From Limnohabitans sp. Rim8 (GTDB lineage: Bacteria > Pseudomonadota > Gammaproteobacteria > Burkholderiales > Burkholderiaceae_C): a stretch of 64,000 nucleotides of DNA. Shown piece by piece: positions 1 through 9,039 of the stretch (positions within the stretch are counted from its first letter, which is position 1; the number at the start of each line of letters is the position of its first letter). Position numbers and translations under genes: made by a program. The stretch is from contig CAMDFT010000001.1 in assembly GCA_945897795.1 (NCBI GenBank), positions 43,672 to 107,671 on the forward strand, in the 5' to 3' direction. Under the pieces are notes generated by a model that did no database searches, was not told the origin of the DNA, and saw only the letters and a list, made by a program, of their open reading frames with translations.

Positions 1-793
1 CGGTGGCGTCAAAAGGACTGCCGCCGTGATCCCGACCGGCGTGCCCACCAAGGCTTTGCCTCAGGTGTCCGGCCCGGCGGTTGATTTGGGCGAGCGCCCA
101 GAGCAACGCGTGCCCATGACGCGTCTGCGTGCCCGCGTGGCCGAGCGTCTGCTGCAATCGCAGTCGACCAACGCCATCTTGACGACGTTCAACGAAATCA
201 ACATGGCCCCGGTCATGGAGATGCGCAAGCGCATGCAAGAGCGTTTCGAGAAGGAACACGGCTGCAAGCTGGGCTTCATGAGCTTCTTCGTCAAGGCCGC
301 TGTGCACGCCCTCAAGAAGTTCCCCGTGCTCAACGCTTCGGTGGACGGTAACGACATCGTGTACCACGGCTACTTTGACATCGGCATCGCGGTGGGCTCC
401 CCCCGTGGTCTGGTGGTGCCCATCTTGCGCAACGCCGACCAGATGAGCTTTGCCGACATCGAAAAGAAGATCGCTGAATTCGGTCAAAAAGCCAAAGACG
501 GCAAGCTGGGCATGGAAGAAATGACCGGCGGCACCTTCTCGATCTCCAACGGCGGGACCTTCGGCTCGATGATGTCCACCCCCATCATCAACCCACCCCA
601 GTCGGCCATTTTGGGCGTTCACGCGACCAAAGACCGCGCCATGGTGGAAAACGGCCAGGTGGTGGTTCGCCCCATGAACTACTTCGCCATGTCGTACGAC
701 CACCGCATCATCGACGGCCGTGAAGCTGTCTTGGGCTTGGTGGCGATGAAGGAAGCGCTGGAAGATCCAGCCCGCTTGCTGTTCGACATCTGA
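1..793 (+). CDS. odhB: Dihydrolipoyllysine-residue succinyltransferase (E2 of 2-oxoglutarate dehydrogenase), 3' part
   Basis: This is the C-terminal part of the E2 core enzyme that transfers the succinyl group from lipoamide to CoA in the TCA cycle. The reading frame is open from base 2, so the lipoyl and E1/E3-binding domains lie off the left edge. What remains is the 2-oxoacid dehydrogenase acyltransferase catalytic domain, with the conserved TFNEINM stretch and the active-site DHRIIDG motif near the C-terminus. The lpdA (E3) gene follows at 854, which supports OdhB over the pyruvate-complex E2. The E1 gene is presumably upstream, outside the window. Confidence 0.93.
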   Translation, partial: GGVKRTAAVIPTGVPTKALPQVSGPAVDLGERPEQRVPMTRLRARVAERLLQSQSTNAILTTFNEINMAPVMEMRKRMQERFEKEHGCKLGFMSFFVKAAVHALKKFPVLNASVDGNDIVYHGYFDIGIAVGSPRGLVVPILRNADQMSFADIEKKIAEFGQKAKDGKLGMEEMTGGTFSISNGGTFGSMMSTPIINPPQSAILGVHATKDRAMVENGQVVVRPMNYFAMSYDHRIIDGREAVLGLVAMKEALEDPARLLFDI

Positions 794-808
794 TTACCTT
801 GAATCTGC

Positions 809-832
809 AATGCCCCCTTGATGGGGGCGTTG
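809..832. terminator. Hairpin between odhB and lpdA
   Basis: A 9-bp stem (AATGCCCCC pairing with GGGGGCGTT) with a short loop lies 16 bases after the odhB stop. It has no clear T-tract, so it may be an intercistronic mRNA-stabilising or attenuating hairpin rather than a full terminator. Confidence 0.4.
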
Positions 833-853
833 TCCATTGAGAAGACAAATACC

Positions 854-2281
854 ATGAGCAAACAATTTGACGTCGTCGTCATCGGCGGTGGCCCCGGTGG
901 CTACATTGCGGCCATTCGCGCAGCACAACTTGGTTTCCAGGTCGCTTGCATCGACGAATGGAAAAACGCAGCCGGTGGCCCAGCGCCCGGCGGCACCTGC
1001 ACCAACGTGGGTTGTATCCCCTCCAAGGCGCTGCTGCAGTCGAGCGAGCATTTTGACCACGCCAACCACCACTTTGCGGACCACGGCATCAGCGCCACGG
1101 GCGTGAAGATGGACGTGGCCAAGATGCTGGCGCGCAAAGACACCGTCGTGAAACAAAACAACGATGGCATCTTGTATTTGCTGAAAAAGAACAAGGTCAC
1201 GTTCTTCCACGGTCGCGGCAGCTTTGTGAGCAAGGCTGAAGGCGGCTACACCATCAACGTGGCGGGCAAGACCGAAGAGGCCATCACCGGCAAAAACATC
1301 ATCATCGCCACCGGCTCCAACGCCCGTGCCTTGCCCGGCACACCGTTTGACGAAGTCAATGTGTTGTCGAACGACGGCGCATTGCGATTGGGTGCGGTGC
1401 CCAAGAAGCTGGCCTTGATCGGCTCCGGCGTGATCGGTCTGGAAATGGGTTCGGTCTGGCGTCGTTTGGGCGCAGAAGTCACCATCCTCGAAGGTCTGCC
1501 GACCTTCTTGGGGGCCGTCGACGAGCAGATCGCCAAGGAAGCCAAGAAGGCTTTCGACAAACAAGGCCTGAAGATCGAGTTGGGCGTGAAAGTCGGCGAG
1601 ATCGTCAACGGCAAGAAGGGCGTCACGGTCAACTACACCAACGCCAAGGGCGAAGCTGTGGTGTTGGACGCCGACAAGCTGATCATCTCAATCGGCCGCG
1701 TGCCCAACACCATCGGTCTGAACACCGAAGCCGTGGGCTTGCAGCTGGACGAGCGCGGCGCAATTGTGGTGGACGCGGATTGCAAAACCAACCTGCCCGG
1801 CGTCTGGGCGGTGGGTGACGTGGTGCGCGGCCCGATGCTGGCACACAAAGCCGAGGAAGAGGGCGTTGCCGTGGCCGAGCGCATCGCGGGCCAACACGGT
1901 CATGTCAACTTCAACACCATCCCTTGGGTCATCTACACCAGCCCCGAAATCGCTTGGGTGGGCCGCACCGAGCAGCAGCTCAAAGCCGATGGCGTGGCTT
2001 ACAAGGCCGGTTCATTCCCCTTCTTGGCCAACGGCCGTGCCCGCGCCTTGGGCGACACGACCGGCATGGTGAAAATGCTGGCCGATGCGACCACCGACGA
2101 AATTTTGGGCGTGCACATCGTGGGCCCACAAGCTTCCGAGTTGATCGCCGAGGCGGTGGTGGCCATGGAATTCCGCGCCAGCGCAGAAGACATCGCCCGC
2201 ATCTGCCATGCCCACCCGTCCTTGAGCGAGTCCACCAAAGAGGCTGCTTTGGCCGTGGACAAGCGCACGCTGAACTTCTGA
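854..2281 (+). CDS. lpdA: Dihydrolipoyl dehydrogenase (E3)
   Basis: FAD-dependent enzyme that reoxidises dihydrolipoamide with NAD+ in 2-oxoacid dehydrogenase complexes. The predicted 475-residue protein has the N-terminal FAD motif GGGPGG (about residues 11-16), a redox disulfide in CTNVGC (Cys49 and Cys54), an NAD-binding [10 protein letters not shown] motif mid-protein, and the C-terminal HAHPSLSE motif with the catalytic His-Glu pair. An in-frame ATG 36 bases upstream exists, but the chosen start gives the usual short N-terminus before the FAD motif. It follows odhB and probably shares its transcript. Confidence 0.96.
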   Translation: MSKQFDVVVIGGGPGGYIAAIRAAQLGFQVACIDEWKNAAGGPAPGGTCTNVGCIPSKALLQSSEHFDHANHHFADHGISATGVKMDVAKMLARKDTVVKQNNDGILYLLKKNKVTFFHGRGSFVSKAEGGYTINVAGKTEEAITGKNIIIATGSNARALPGTPFDEVNVLSNDGALRLGAVPKKLALIGSGVIGLEMGSVWRRLGAEVTILEGLPTFLGAVDEQIAKEAKKAFDKQGLKIELGVKVGEIVNGKKGVTVNYTNAKGEAVVLDADKLIISIGRVPNTIGLNTEAVGLQLDERGAIVVDADCKTNLPGVWAVGDVVRGPMLAHKAEEEGVAVAERIAGQHGHVNFNTIPWVIYTSPEIAWVGRTEQQLKADGVAYKAGSFPFLANGRARALGDTTGMVKMLADATTDEILGVHIVGPQASELIAEAVVAMEFRASAEDIARICHAHPSLSESTKEAALAVDKRTLNF

Positions 2282-2341
2282 GCCCTTGACGCGCCCGGAA
2301 CTGCGGTTTCGGGGGAGTTGGGTTAAAGTTCTGCATCCCTG

Positions 2342-2373
2342 AAAACCCGGGCTCCGTCCCGGGTTTTGTTTTT
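2342..2373 (+). terminator. Rho-independent terminator after lpdA
   Basis: A 10-bp perfect stem (AAAACCCGGG pairing with CCCGGGTTTT) with a 6-base loop, followed by GTTTTTG, lies 60 bases after the lpdA stop and before zapE. It should end the odhB-lpdA transcript. Confidence 0.8.
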
Positions 2374-2395
2374 GAATTGAAGACCCAAGCCAGCC

Positions 2396-3493
2396 ATGTC
2401 CGTTCGTGAAGTTTACGAAGAGGAGCTCCAAAAACGGGGCTACCAAAGCGACCCCGCGCAATTGCGGGCCATCGAAGCGTTGGAGCGCTGCGCCAGTGAG
2501 TGGACGGCTTATAAATCCAAGCGCTCGGGCCTGTTGGGTAAATTCTTCAGCCGCCCGGAGATCCCCAAGGGGGTTTACATGTTTGGCGGGGTGGGGCGGG
2601 GCAAGAGCTTTTTGATGGACTGCTTTTTTGCGGCCGTGCCGATTGAGCGCAAAACCCGGCTGCACTTTCACGAGTTCATGCGCGAGGTGCACCGCGAACT
2701 CACCGTGATCCAGGGCACTGTGAACCCGCTGGACGAATTGGGCAAACGCATGGCCAAGCGTTACCGCCTGATTTGCTTTGACGAGTTCCATGTGGCCGAC
2801 ATCACCGACGCGATGATCCTGCACCGCTTGTTGGTGGCGCTGTTCGACAACGGCGTGGGCTTTGTCACCACCTCCAACTTCGAGCCCGACGGCCTTTACC
2901 CCGACGGCCTGCACCGCGACCGCATCTTGCCTGCGATTGCTTTGCTGAACCAGCGCATGCAAGTGCTGAATGTGGACAACGGCACCGATTACCGCCGCCG
3001 CACGCTGGAGATGGTCAAGCTCTACCACTCGCCTTTGGGCGAGCAGGCCGATGCCGAGATGAACGATGCCTTCAACCGCCTGGCCACCGGCCCGGACGAA
3101 GACCCGGTGCTCCACATCGAAGCGCGCAACATCACCGCCAAACGCCGCGCCGGGGATGTGGTGTGGTTTGACTTTCGCGCCATTTGCGGCGGTCCGCGTT
3201 CGCAAAACGACTACCTCGAAATTGCCACCCAGTTCCACACAGTGCTGCTGAGCAACGTGCCGCACATGCCGGCCAACATGGCGTCTGAGGCGCGGCGATT
3301 CACTTGGCTGATCGACGTGCTGTACGACCGCCGGGTCAAGCTCATCCTGTCGGCAGCCGTGGCGCCTGAGCAGCTGTACACCGCCGGGCCGCTTTCGCAC
3401 GAGTTTCCACGCACCGTGTCGCGCTTGCATGAGATGCAGTCGAGCGAGTTTCTGGCGCTGGAACACCGCACTGTGGACACGCACATCACATGA
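2396..3493 (+). CDS. zapE: Cell division protein ZapE (AFG1-like ATPase)
   Basis: AAA-type ATPase of the AFG1/ZapE family; in E. coli ZapE associates with the Z-ring late in division. The 365-residue protein shows a Walker A GGVGRGKS at residues 64-71 and a Walker B CFDEF, followed by the family HVADITDAM stretch, and has the usual family length. It starts 23 bases after a strong terminator, so it likely begins a new transcription unit. Its stop overlaps the next start (ATGA), suggesting translational coupling. Confidence 0.93.
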   Translation: MSVREVYEEELQKRGYQSDPAQLRAIEALERCASEWTAYKSKRSGLLGKFFSRPEIPKGVYMFGGVGRGKSFLMDCFFAAVPIERKTRLHFHEFMREVHRELTVIQGTVNPLDELGKRMAKRYRLICFDEFHVADITDAMILHRLLVALFDNGVGFVTTSNFEPDGLYPDGLHRDRILPAIALLNQRMQVLNVDNGTDYRRRTLEMVKLYHSPLGEQADAEMNDAFNRLATGPDEDPVLHIEARNITAKRRAGDVVWFDFRAICGGPRSQNDYLEIATQFHTVLLSNVPHMPANMASEARRFTWLIDVLYDRRVKLILSAAVAPEQLYTAGPLSHEFPRTVSRLHEMQSSEFLALEHRTVDTHIT

Positions 3494-3930
3494 GACGCGG
3501 ACTTTTGAGCGGGTATTGCGGTTTGGCGCTGAGCCTGTTGTCGGGCTGGGACGTTCAGGCGCAAACCGTCCAGACAGAAGCTTTGGCGGCTCCGATAACG
3601 CATCCGGCCCCCCCTGTGCTGAACGCACAGCAACCGTTGGCTTCGGACGCCGCCCCAGATGAGGTGCCCGAGGTCATCGCACACCAACGACAGGCACTGG
3701 CATTACAACGCAGCGCCATCGTGCAAGCCGAGCAGATGCAGCAAGCGGCGTGTTGGCAAAAATTTGCCGTCAATGCCTGCTTGAGCGATGCGCGGCTCAC
3801 TCGAAGACAGGCGTTGATACCCTTGCGCCAGCAGGAGTTGGCCTTGAACGCGCAAGAGCGGTCGTGGCGCAACGAGCAACGCGAACGGCGTTTGCAAGGC
3901 AAGCCATCCGAGACTCGGGGGGCACCATGA
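3490..3930 (+). CDS. Hypothetical secreted protein with coiled-coil-like C-terminus
   Basis: A 146-residue protein that I do not recognise. The N-terminus looks like a Sec signal peptide (short basic start, hydrophobic GLALSLL core, cleavage probably after VQA). The mature part is Pro/Ala-rich, then Gln/Arg/Glu-rich with two Cys (AACWQKF and NACLSD), which could form a periplasmic disulfide. The C-terminal half looks helical and charged. It overlaps zapE upstream and the DUF465 gene downstream by ATGA, so the three are probably translated together. Confidence 0.7.
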   Translation: MRRGLLSGYCGLALSLLSGWDVQAQTVQTEALAAPITHPAPPVLNAQQPLASDAAPDEVPEVIAHQRQALALQRSAIVQAEQMQQAACWQKFAVNACLSDARLTRRQALIPLRQQELALNAQERSWRNEQRERRLQGKPSETRGAP

Positions 3931-4169
3931 GCGAAGACAGTCCCAGCGAAGAGTCCAAGCAACCGTCAGTTGATTTGCGCTCGCCCCAACGCCAGCTGAT
4001 CGAATGGCAAATCGAGCATGCCGACTTGGATGCACGGATTGACCAAGCCGTGTCTGTTCCCGTTCAACGCGACGAACTGAGCTTGCGTCGCATGAAAAAA
4101 CGCCGTTTGGTCTTGCGTGACCAGATCGTTCAGCTGCAATCGCAGTTGTCCCCCAAGGAACCCGCTTGA
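3927..4169 (+). CDS. DUF465 (YdcH-like) small protein
   Basis: An 80-residue, strongly charged helical protein. The central stretch ending DELSLRRMKKRRLVLRDQI, followed by a short Gln/Leu-rich tail, matches the DUF465/YdcH pattern, whose function is unknown. The ATG at 3927 lies in an ATGA overlap with the preceding gene; the frame is open further upstream, but an N-terminal extension would run far into that gene. Its stop overlaps the TTG start of the helicase gene. Confidence 0.75.
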   Translation: MSEDSPSEESKQPSVDLRSPQRQLIEWQIEHADLDARIDQAVSVPVQRDELSLRRMKKRRLVLRDQIVQLQSQLSPKEPA

Positions 4170-6295
4170 ATTTGCTCGATCAGCGGGTGGCCGAAACCCT
4201 GTCCAGCCACGGTGTGTTGGCGCAAACCGTGCCGGGTTTTCAGCCTCGGCAGGGCCAGACCGACATGGCCATGGCGGTCAGCCGGACGGTGCAAGACGGC
4301 GGCCAGCTGGTGGTGGAAGCAGGCACAGGCACGGGCAAGACCTACGCCTATCTGGTGCCGGTCTTGCTGAGTGGTCAGCGGGCGCTGGTGTCCACGGCCA
4401 CCAAGGCGCTGCAAGACCAATTGTTTTCTCGCGACATTCCGCGTTTGGTGGAGGTGCTGGGTTTGCCCATTCGGGTGGCTTTGCTCAAAGGCCGAGGCAA
4501 TTACCTGTGCCTGCACCGCATGGAACAAGCCCGGCACAGCCCCGAATCGGCGCAACCCGGGGCGCAAAAGGCCTTGGCCAAGATCGAAACCTGGGCGCAA
4601 TCCACCCGCAGCGGCGATATGGCCGAGCTGACGGGTTTGGACGAGCGCTCCTCGTTGTGGCCGCTGGTCACCTCTACACGCGACAACTGCCTGGGCTCAA
4701 CCTGCCCACGCTACCGTGCTTGCCACGTCAACCTGGCGCGCAAAGAGGCCATGGCCGCGGACGTGGTCGTCATCAACCACCATCTTTTCTTTGCGGACAT
4801 GGCGGTGCGCGAGTCGGGTGTGGCCGAGCTGCTGCCCACCGTGCGCGTGACCGTGTTTGATGAGGCCCACCAGCTCAACGAGATCGGGGTGAATTTTTTG
4901 GGCCAGCAACTGACCACGTTGCAGTTGCACGAGCTGGTGCGCGACGTGCTGGCCACCGGTTTGCAGTTGGCGCGTGGTCTGGTCGATTGGCAAGTCCTGA
5001 GCGCAGGCCTGGAAAAAGCCGCCCGCGATTGGCGCCTGACTGCTGGCCAGCACCGTGGATCGGTGCGTTTGCGTTGGACGGGTCAGCATCCCGAGGGGGT
5101 GGTCCCAGACGAGTGGTCGGGTGCACTGCAAGCGGTGTCGAGCGCCTTGGTGGATTTGCAAAACGGCTTGGATATGGTGAACGAGCTGGCCCCCGATTTT
5201 CAGCGACTGAGCGAGCGCACCCGTGAGCTGATGCAGCGCGCCGCCTTGTTCTCCGAAACGCCCAATCCCGAGGGCGTGCGCTGGGCTGAGGTGAGCGCGC
5301 AACTGCGCCTGATCGAGTCGCCCTTGGACATCGCGCAGGCCTTTTCTGCCCTGACCCGTCCTGTGTCAGTGATGCCGCAACCCGAGGCCGATGCCGAACC
5401 GCCGGCTGACGCCGACTCTTTGGAGGCCTTGATGGCCGGAGATCCTCGACACGCTGCAGGCAAGCCTGCGTCGGCAGGGCATGCGCCGGGTGTGGGTCAG
5501 CGGGCCTGGATTTTCACTTCGGCCACTTTGGGTGACGAGCCGAGTTTGCGCTGGTTTACTGAGCCTTGCGGCCTGAGTTCGGCCGAAGTCATGCAGGTCA
5601 ACAGCCCTTTTGACTATGCGCAGCAAGCGGCTCTGTACGTGCCGCCGCACCTGCCGCGCCCGGGTGACCCGGGGCACGCCAGCCAAGTGGCCGCTTTGGT
5701 GCTGGAGGCGCTGGCGATTTTGGGCGGCCGAACCTTGGTGTTGACCACCACCTTGAACGCGATGCGCAGCATTGGCGAACAACTGCAAGCGCAATGCGAT
5801 GGCGGCGTCGAGGTGCTGGTGCAGGGCCAAAGCCCCAAGCGACGCTTGATGGAGCGTTTTCGCGAAGGGGGAGGGCACGGTGACGCGCAAGGCCGCATGG
5901 GTTGCGTGCTGGTGGCTTCGGCCTCATTTTGGGAGGGTTTCGACGTGCCAGGGGATGCGCTGCAACTGGTGGTCATCGACAAGCTCCCTTTTCCGCCCCC
6001 CGGTGACCCGCTGTTTGAGGCGCGCAGCCAGCGCATCACGGAGCAGGGCAAGAGCGCTTTTAACGACCACGCCCTGCCCGAAGCGGCGGTGTCACTCAAA
6101 CAAGGGGCAGGGCGCTTGATTCGCAGCGAAACCGATCGCGGCATTTTGGTGGTGTGCGACAACCGCCTGAGCACCATGTCCTATGGCCGCCGCCTGGTGC
6201 GGGGTTTGCCTGCCATGCGCCGCCTGGAAGACCACGCAGCTTTTATGCAAGCGCTGCGTCAGCTCACCACAGACGCCAGCCACCCGAGCGCTTGA
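4166..6295 (+). CDS. ATP-dependent DNA helicase, DinG/YoaA (XPD-like) family
   Basis: Superfamily 2 iron-sulfur helicase of 709 residues, expected to unwind DNA 5' to 3' in repair. Seen: Walker A AGTGTGKT (residues 52-59), four cysteines placed as in XPD-type Fe-S clusters (LCLHR, then DNCLGSTCPRYRACH), a DEAH box in VFDEAHQ, and the C-terminal helicase motif GAGRLIRSETDRG. The start is TTG in a TTGA overlap with the previous stop. The 3' end overlaps the convergent bamD by 32 bases. YoaA is the closer E. coli relative in length, but DinG cannot be excluded. Confidence 0.9.
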   Translation: MNLLDQRVAETLSSHGVLAQTVPGFQPRQGQTDMAMAVSRTVQDGGQLVVEAGTGTGKTYAYLVPVLLSGQRALVSTATKALQDQLFSRDIPRLVEVLGLPIRVALLKGRGNYLCLHRMEQARHSPESAQPGAQKALAKIETWAQSTRSGDMAELTGLDERSSLWPLVTSTRDNCLGSTCPRYRACHVNLARKEAMAADVVVINHHLFFADMAVRESGVAELLPTVRVTVFDEAHQLNEIGVNFLGQQLTTLQLHELVRDVLATGLQLARGLVDWQVLSAGLEKAARDWRLTAGQHRGSVRLRWTGQHPEGVVPDEWSGALQAVSSALVDLQNGLDMVNELAPDFQRLSERTRELMQRAALFSETPNPEGVRWAEVSAQLRLIESPLDIAQAFSALTRPVSVMPQPEADAEPPADADSLEALMAGDPRHAAGKPASAGHAPGVGQRAWIFTSATLGDEPSLRWFTEPCGLSSAEVMQVNSPFDYAQQAALYVPPHLPRPGDPGHASQVAALVLEALAILGGRTLVLTTTLNAMRSIGEQLQAQCDGGVEVLVQGQSPKRRLMERFREGGGHGDAQGRMGCVLVASASFWEGFDVPGDALQLVVIDKLPFPPPGDPLFEARSQRITEQGKSAFNDHALPEAAVSLKQGAGRLIRSETDRGILVVCDNRLSTMSYGRRLVRGLPAMRRLEDHAAFMQALRQLTTDASHPSA

Positions 6296-7073
6296 CCTCT
6301 GCGCCATCGGTGAGCAAAAAGGCCGACTTCGGGAAGCTGGTTTGCAGCACACGCTTGGCATCGTTGCTCAGCGCCGACATGCCCATGGCCTTGTAAGAGC
6401 TGATCAAAATGGCCAGGGCTTCCTCGAGGGCAGGCACACCCTGGTAGTCGGCAATGGCCTGCTGCGCCCGATTAATGGCCGCCACATGCGCGCCCCGGCT
6501 GGCATAGAAACGGGCCACATGCACTTCGTAAGCGGCCAGCGAGTTGACGATGTAAGTCATGCGCTGGCGTGCATCAGCGGTGTATTTGGAGTCCGGAAAG
6601 CGCGTGCTCAAATCGCGAAAGGCTTCGTAAGAATCTTTCGCGGCCTTTTGATCGCGCTCGGAGAGGTCTTGACGCGTGATGAAAGAGAACAAACCCAGGT
6701 TGTCGTTGAAGTTGACCAAGCCTTTGAGGTAAATCGCGTAGTCCAGGGCCGGGCTGGTGGGGTGCAGTCGGATGAATCGGTCAAGCGTGGCAATCGCCTG
6801 GATCTTGTCACCGGTTTTGTACTGGGCGAAAGCCTTGTCGATCTGGGCTTGTTGCGCAAGGACCGTGCCTGCGGCGCGGCCTTCGAGTTTCTCGAAGTAG
6901 CCAATGGCCTTGTCCCAGGCACCCGCACTCGCCTCGTCGCGGGCTTCGCTGTAGATTTTTTCAGGGGTCCAGCCCGCGGTTGGGTCCTTGGGGGTATTGG
7001 AGCAGCCACTCAGAAGGAGTCCTATGGCCAAAACCAGGCCAGCTGGAACCATCGATAATCTGAAGCTTTGCAT
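6264..7073 (-). CDS. bamD: Outer membrane protein assembly factor BamD
   Basis: Lipoprotein subunit of the BAM complex that inserts beta-barrel proteins into the outer membrane. The N-terminus is a lipoprotein signal peptide ending in a lipobox (LLSGC, Cys24 from the chosen ATG). The body has TPR-type helices typical of BamD/ComL (for example FPDSKYTADARQRM). An upstream GTG at 7082 would add three residues, but ATG 7073 has a better-placed AAGG. It is divergent from rluD, as is common in proteobacteria, and its 3' end runs into the helicase gene. Confidence 0.95.
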   Translation of the reverse strand: MQSFRLSMVPAGLVLAIGLLLSGCSNTPKDPTAGWTPEKIYSEARDEASAGAWDKAIGYFEKLEGRAAGTVLAQQAQIDKAFAQYKTGDKIQAIATLDRFIRLHPTSPALDYAIYLKGLVNFNDNLGLFSFITRQDLSERDQKAAKDSYEAFRDLSTRFPDSKYTADARQRMTYIVNSLAAYEVHVARFYASRGAHVAAINRAQQAIADYQGVPALEEALAILISSYKAMGMSALSNDAKRVLQTSFPKSAFLLTDGAEVKRSGGWRLW

Positions 7074-7123
7074 CTGTGACACCTTGATTGTTGAACCCTT
7101 TGATTATATCGACCGACCCCGAA

Positions 7124-8128
7124 ATGCATGACCCCGGCGAGCTGACCGAGGATGCTGAGCACGCACTGGAAGCTTCGCAAGAAGATGTGCAAGAAGAGGT
7201 GCGCACAACAGCAGTGCCTGTGACCTTGCATGGCCAGCGTCTGGACCGGGTATTGGCTCAGCTGGTGCCCGAGTTTTCGCGCAGTTATTTGCAGCAACTG
7301 ATCGAGCAAGGTGAGTTGCTGATCGATGGCCGCGTGACCACCAAGGTGTCGGCCAAGGTGCGGCTGGGGCACCTGCTGCAAATCACCTTGCGGGCCACGC
7401 CGCAGTCACAAGCCTTTGTGCCTGAGGCCATGCACATCGACGTGGTGTACGAAGACGCGCACCTGCGCGTGGTCCACAAACCGGCAGGTCTGGTGGTCCA
7501 CCCGGCCCCGGGCAATTGGCGCGGCACACTGCTCAATGGCTTGCTGGCCTTGGACCCGAAAGCCAGTGAAGTGCCCCGTGCAGGCATCGTGCACCGGCTG
7601 GACAAGGACACCAGCGGCCTCATGGTGGTTGCCCGCACGCGCCAGGCCATGGACGCGCTGGTGGCCCAGATTGCTGCGCGGCAAGTGCACCGCCAATACC
7701 TGGCCTTGGGCCATAAGAATTGGTCTGGCCCGTCACCGCGCACGCTCGAAGCCGCCATCGGCCGAGACCCGGCCAACCGCCTGCGCATGGCCGTGGTGGA
7801 CTTGGCCCACCAATCGGGCAAAACAGCAGCAACCACCTTCGATCTGTTGGACCAAGGCGAGCGCTGCTGCTTGGTGCGATGCACCTTGCACACGGGGCGC
7901 ACGCACCAGATCCGGGTGCACATGGCGCACCTGGGGCACCCCTTGCTGGGCGATGCGGTGTACGGTGGCGCCCCTTTGGGCGGCATGGCGCGCCAGGCCT
8001 TGCATGCCTGGCGGCTGGCTTTTGAGCACCCGATCACCGGCCAGAGCATCGACCTGACATCGGCTTTACCCGAGGACATGGCCCAGGCCATGCAAAATTC
8101 GGGCCTCAGTTACAATGTGTCCCCTTGA
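7124..8128 (+). CDS. rluD: 23S rRNA pseudouridine synthase RluD
   Basis: Converts uridines of helix 69 of 23S rRNA (1911/1915/1917 in E. coli) to pseudouridine. It has an N-terminal S4 RNA-binding domain (GQRLDRVLAQ onward) and the RluA-family catalytic motif HRLDKDTSGLMV containing the active Asp. A TTG at 7088 would extend the protein by 12 residues, but ATG 7124 is the more natural start. An AT-rich TGATTATAT stretch just upstream may be the promoter in the bamD/rluD divergent gap. Confidence 0.94.
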   Translation: MHDPGELTEDAEHALEASQEDVQEEVRTTAVPVTLHGQRLDRVLAQLVPEFSRSYLQQLIEQGELLIDGRVTTKVSAKVRLGHLLQITLRATPQSQAFVPEAMHIDVVYEDAHLRVVHKPAGLVVHPAPGNWRGTLLNGLLALDPKASEVPRAGIVHRLDKDTSGLMVVARTRQAMDALVAQIAARQVHRQYLALGHKNWSGPSPRTLEAAIGRDPANRLRMAVVDLAHQSGKTAATTFDLLDQGERCCLVRCTLHTGRTHQIRVHMAHLGHPLLGDAVYGGAPLGGMARQALHAWRLAFEHPITGQSIDLTSALPEDMAQAMQNSGLSYNVSP

Positions 8129-8152
8129 CGCGCCAATGAGGTCGTTGGGCCT

Positions 8153-8240
8153 GACCCCTTTGTAGGGTCTTTGGCAGTTCTGAACTGCCCTGTCCACACG
8201 CCGTGAGGCGTTTTGCCACTTCGCCGTGAGGCGTTTTTTT
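8153..8240 (+). terminator. Hairpin series with two identical terminator-like stems before scpB
   Basis: Between rluD and scpB, four hairpins follow one another: GACCC/GGGTC (8153-8169), CAGTTC/GAACTG (8175-8187), ACGCC-GTGA-GGCGT followed by TTTT (8198-8214), and CGCC-GTGA-GGCG followed by seven T (8222-8240). The last two share stem and loop. The last T-tract ends 16 bases before the scpB ATG. They may terminate rluD, act as a leader attenuator for scpB, or be the 3' end of a small RNA; a TACAAT box at 8111 could start such a transcript but has no good -35. Confidence 0.6.
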
Positions 8241-8256
8241 CCGAAAGACCGACACC

Positions 8257-9039
8257 ATGAATACGGCGCAAGCCAAGCGTGTCTTGGAAACGGCCCTGCT
8301 GACTGCGGGCCAGCCTTTGTCGCTGCGCGACTTGCGCGTGCTGTTTGACGATGCGCTTGGGGCCGACACCCTGCGGCTGATGCTGCAAGACCTGGAACTT
8401 GAATGGGCGGAAAAAGGCCTGGAGCTGACCCGCGTGGCCAGTGGTTGGCGTTTTCAAAGCCGCCCGGAGTTGCGTGTTTTCTTAGACCGCCTGCACCCCG
8501 AAAAGCCCCCCAAATACACCCGCGCCGTGCTGGAGACCCTGGCCATCATTGCCTACCGTCAACCGGTCACCCGGGGAGACATGGAAGACATCCGGGGCGT
8601 GACCATCGGCTCTCAAATCATCAAGCAGCTGGAAGACCGTGGCTGGGTTGAAGTCATTGGCCACCGCGAAACGGTGGGCCGTCCCAGCTTGTTTGCCACC
8701 ACCCGCCAGTTTCTGGACGATCTGGGTCTGGCCGCCTTGGACCAATTGCCCTTGCTCTCCCAGGGTGACTCGCCCATGTCGGCCCTGGCCGGCATGCTGG
8801 AAGAGTCCCCGGCACAGGCCAGCCTTTCGCTCGAAGAGGCCCTGGCCGAATCTGCCGAATTGACTTTGGCGGGCGAACCCAGCTTTGCCGAGCCCTCTCA
8901 CGAAGCCTCCAATACCCCTAAAAACGAGCTTTCCAGCCCTGCATTGAGCGACCCGCTCGGCGATCACCACTCGGACGCCAATCCGCCCGACGTGGACCCC
9001 GCCATCCCCGGCCACGGCCAAGAAAACATCCCCACATGA
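8257..9039 (+). CDS. scpB: Segregation and condensation protein B (ScpB)
   Basis: Subunit of the SMC-ScpA-ScpB condensin that helps chromosome segregation. The N-terminal two-thirds carries the winged-helix ScpB fold with the family signature around [20 protein letters not shown] and a downstream GRPSLFATT segment. The last 70 or so residues are acidic, Ser/Pro-rich and probably disordered, making the 260-residue protein longer than minimal ScpB proteins. The gene overlaps rluB by ATGA, a common scpB-rluB pairing. No ScpA gene is nearby. Confidence 0.93.
   Translation: MNTAQAKRVLETALLTAGQPLSLRDLRVLFDDALGADTLRLMLQDLELEWAEKGLELTRVASGWRFQSRPELRVFLDRLHPEKPPKYTRAVLETLAIIAYRQPVTRGDMEDIRGVTIGSQIIKQLEDRGWVEVIGHRETVGRPSLFATTRQFLDDLGLAALDQLPLLSQGDSPMSALAGMLEESPAQASLSLEEALAESAELTLAGEPSFAEPSHEASNTPKNELSSPALSDPLGDHHSDANPPDVDPAIPGHGQENIPT

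Noticed and set aside
2012..3628. 538-residue minus-strand frame across lpdA and zapE
   Set aside because: It spans two well-supported plus-strand genes and a terminator and shows His/Gly-rich shadow composition.
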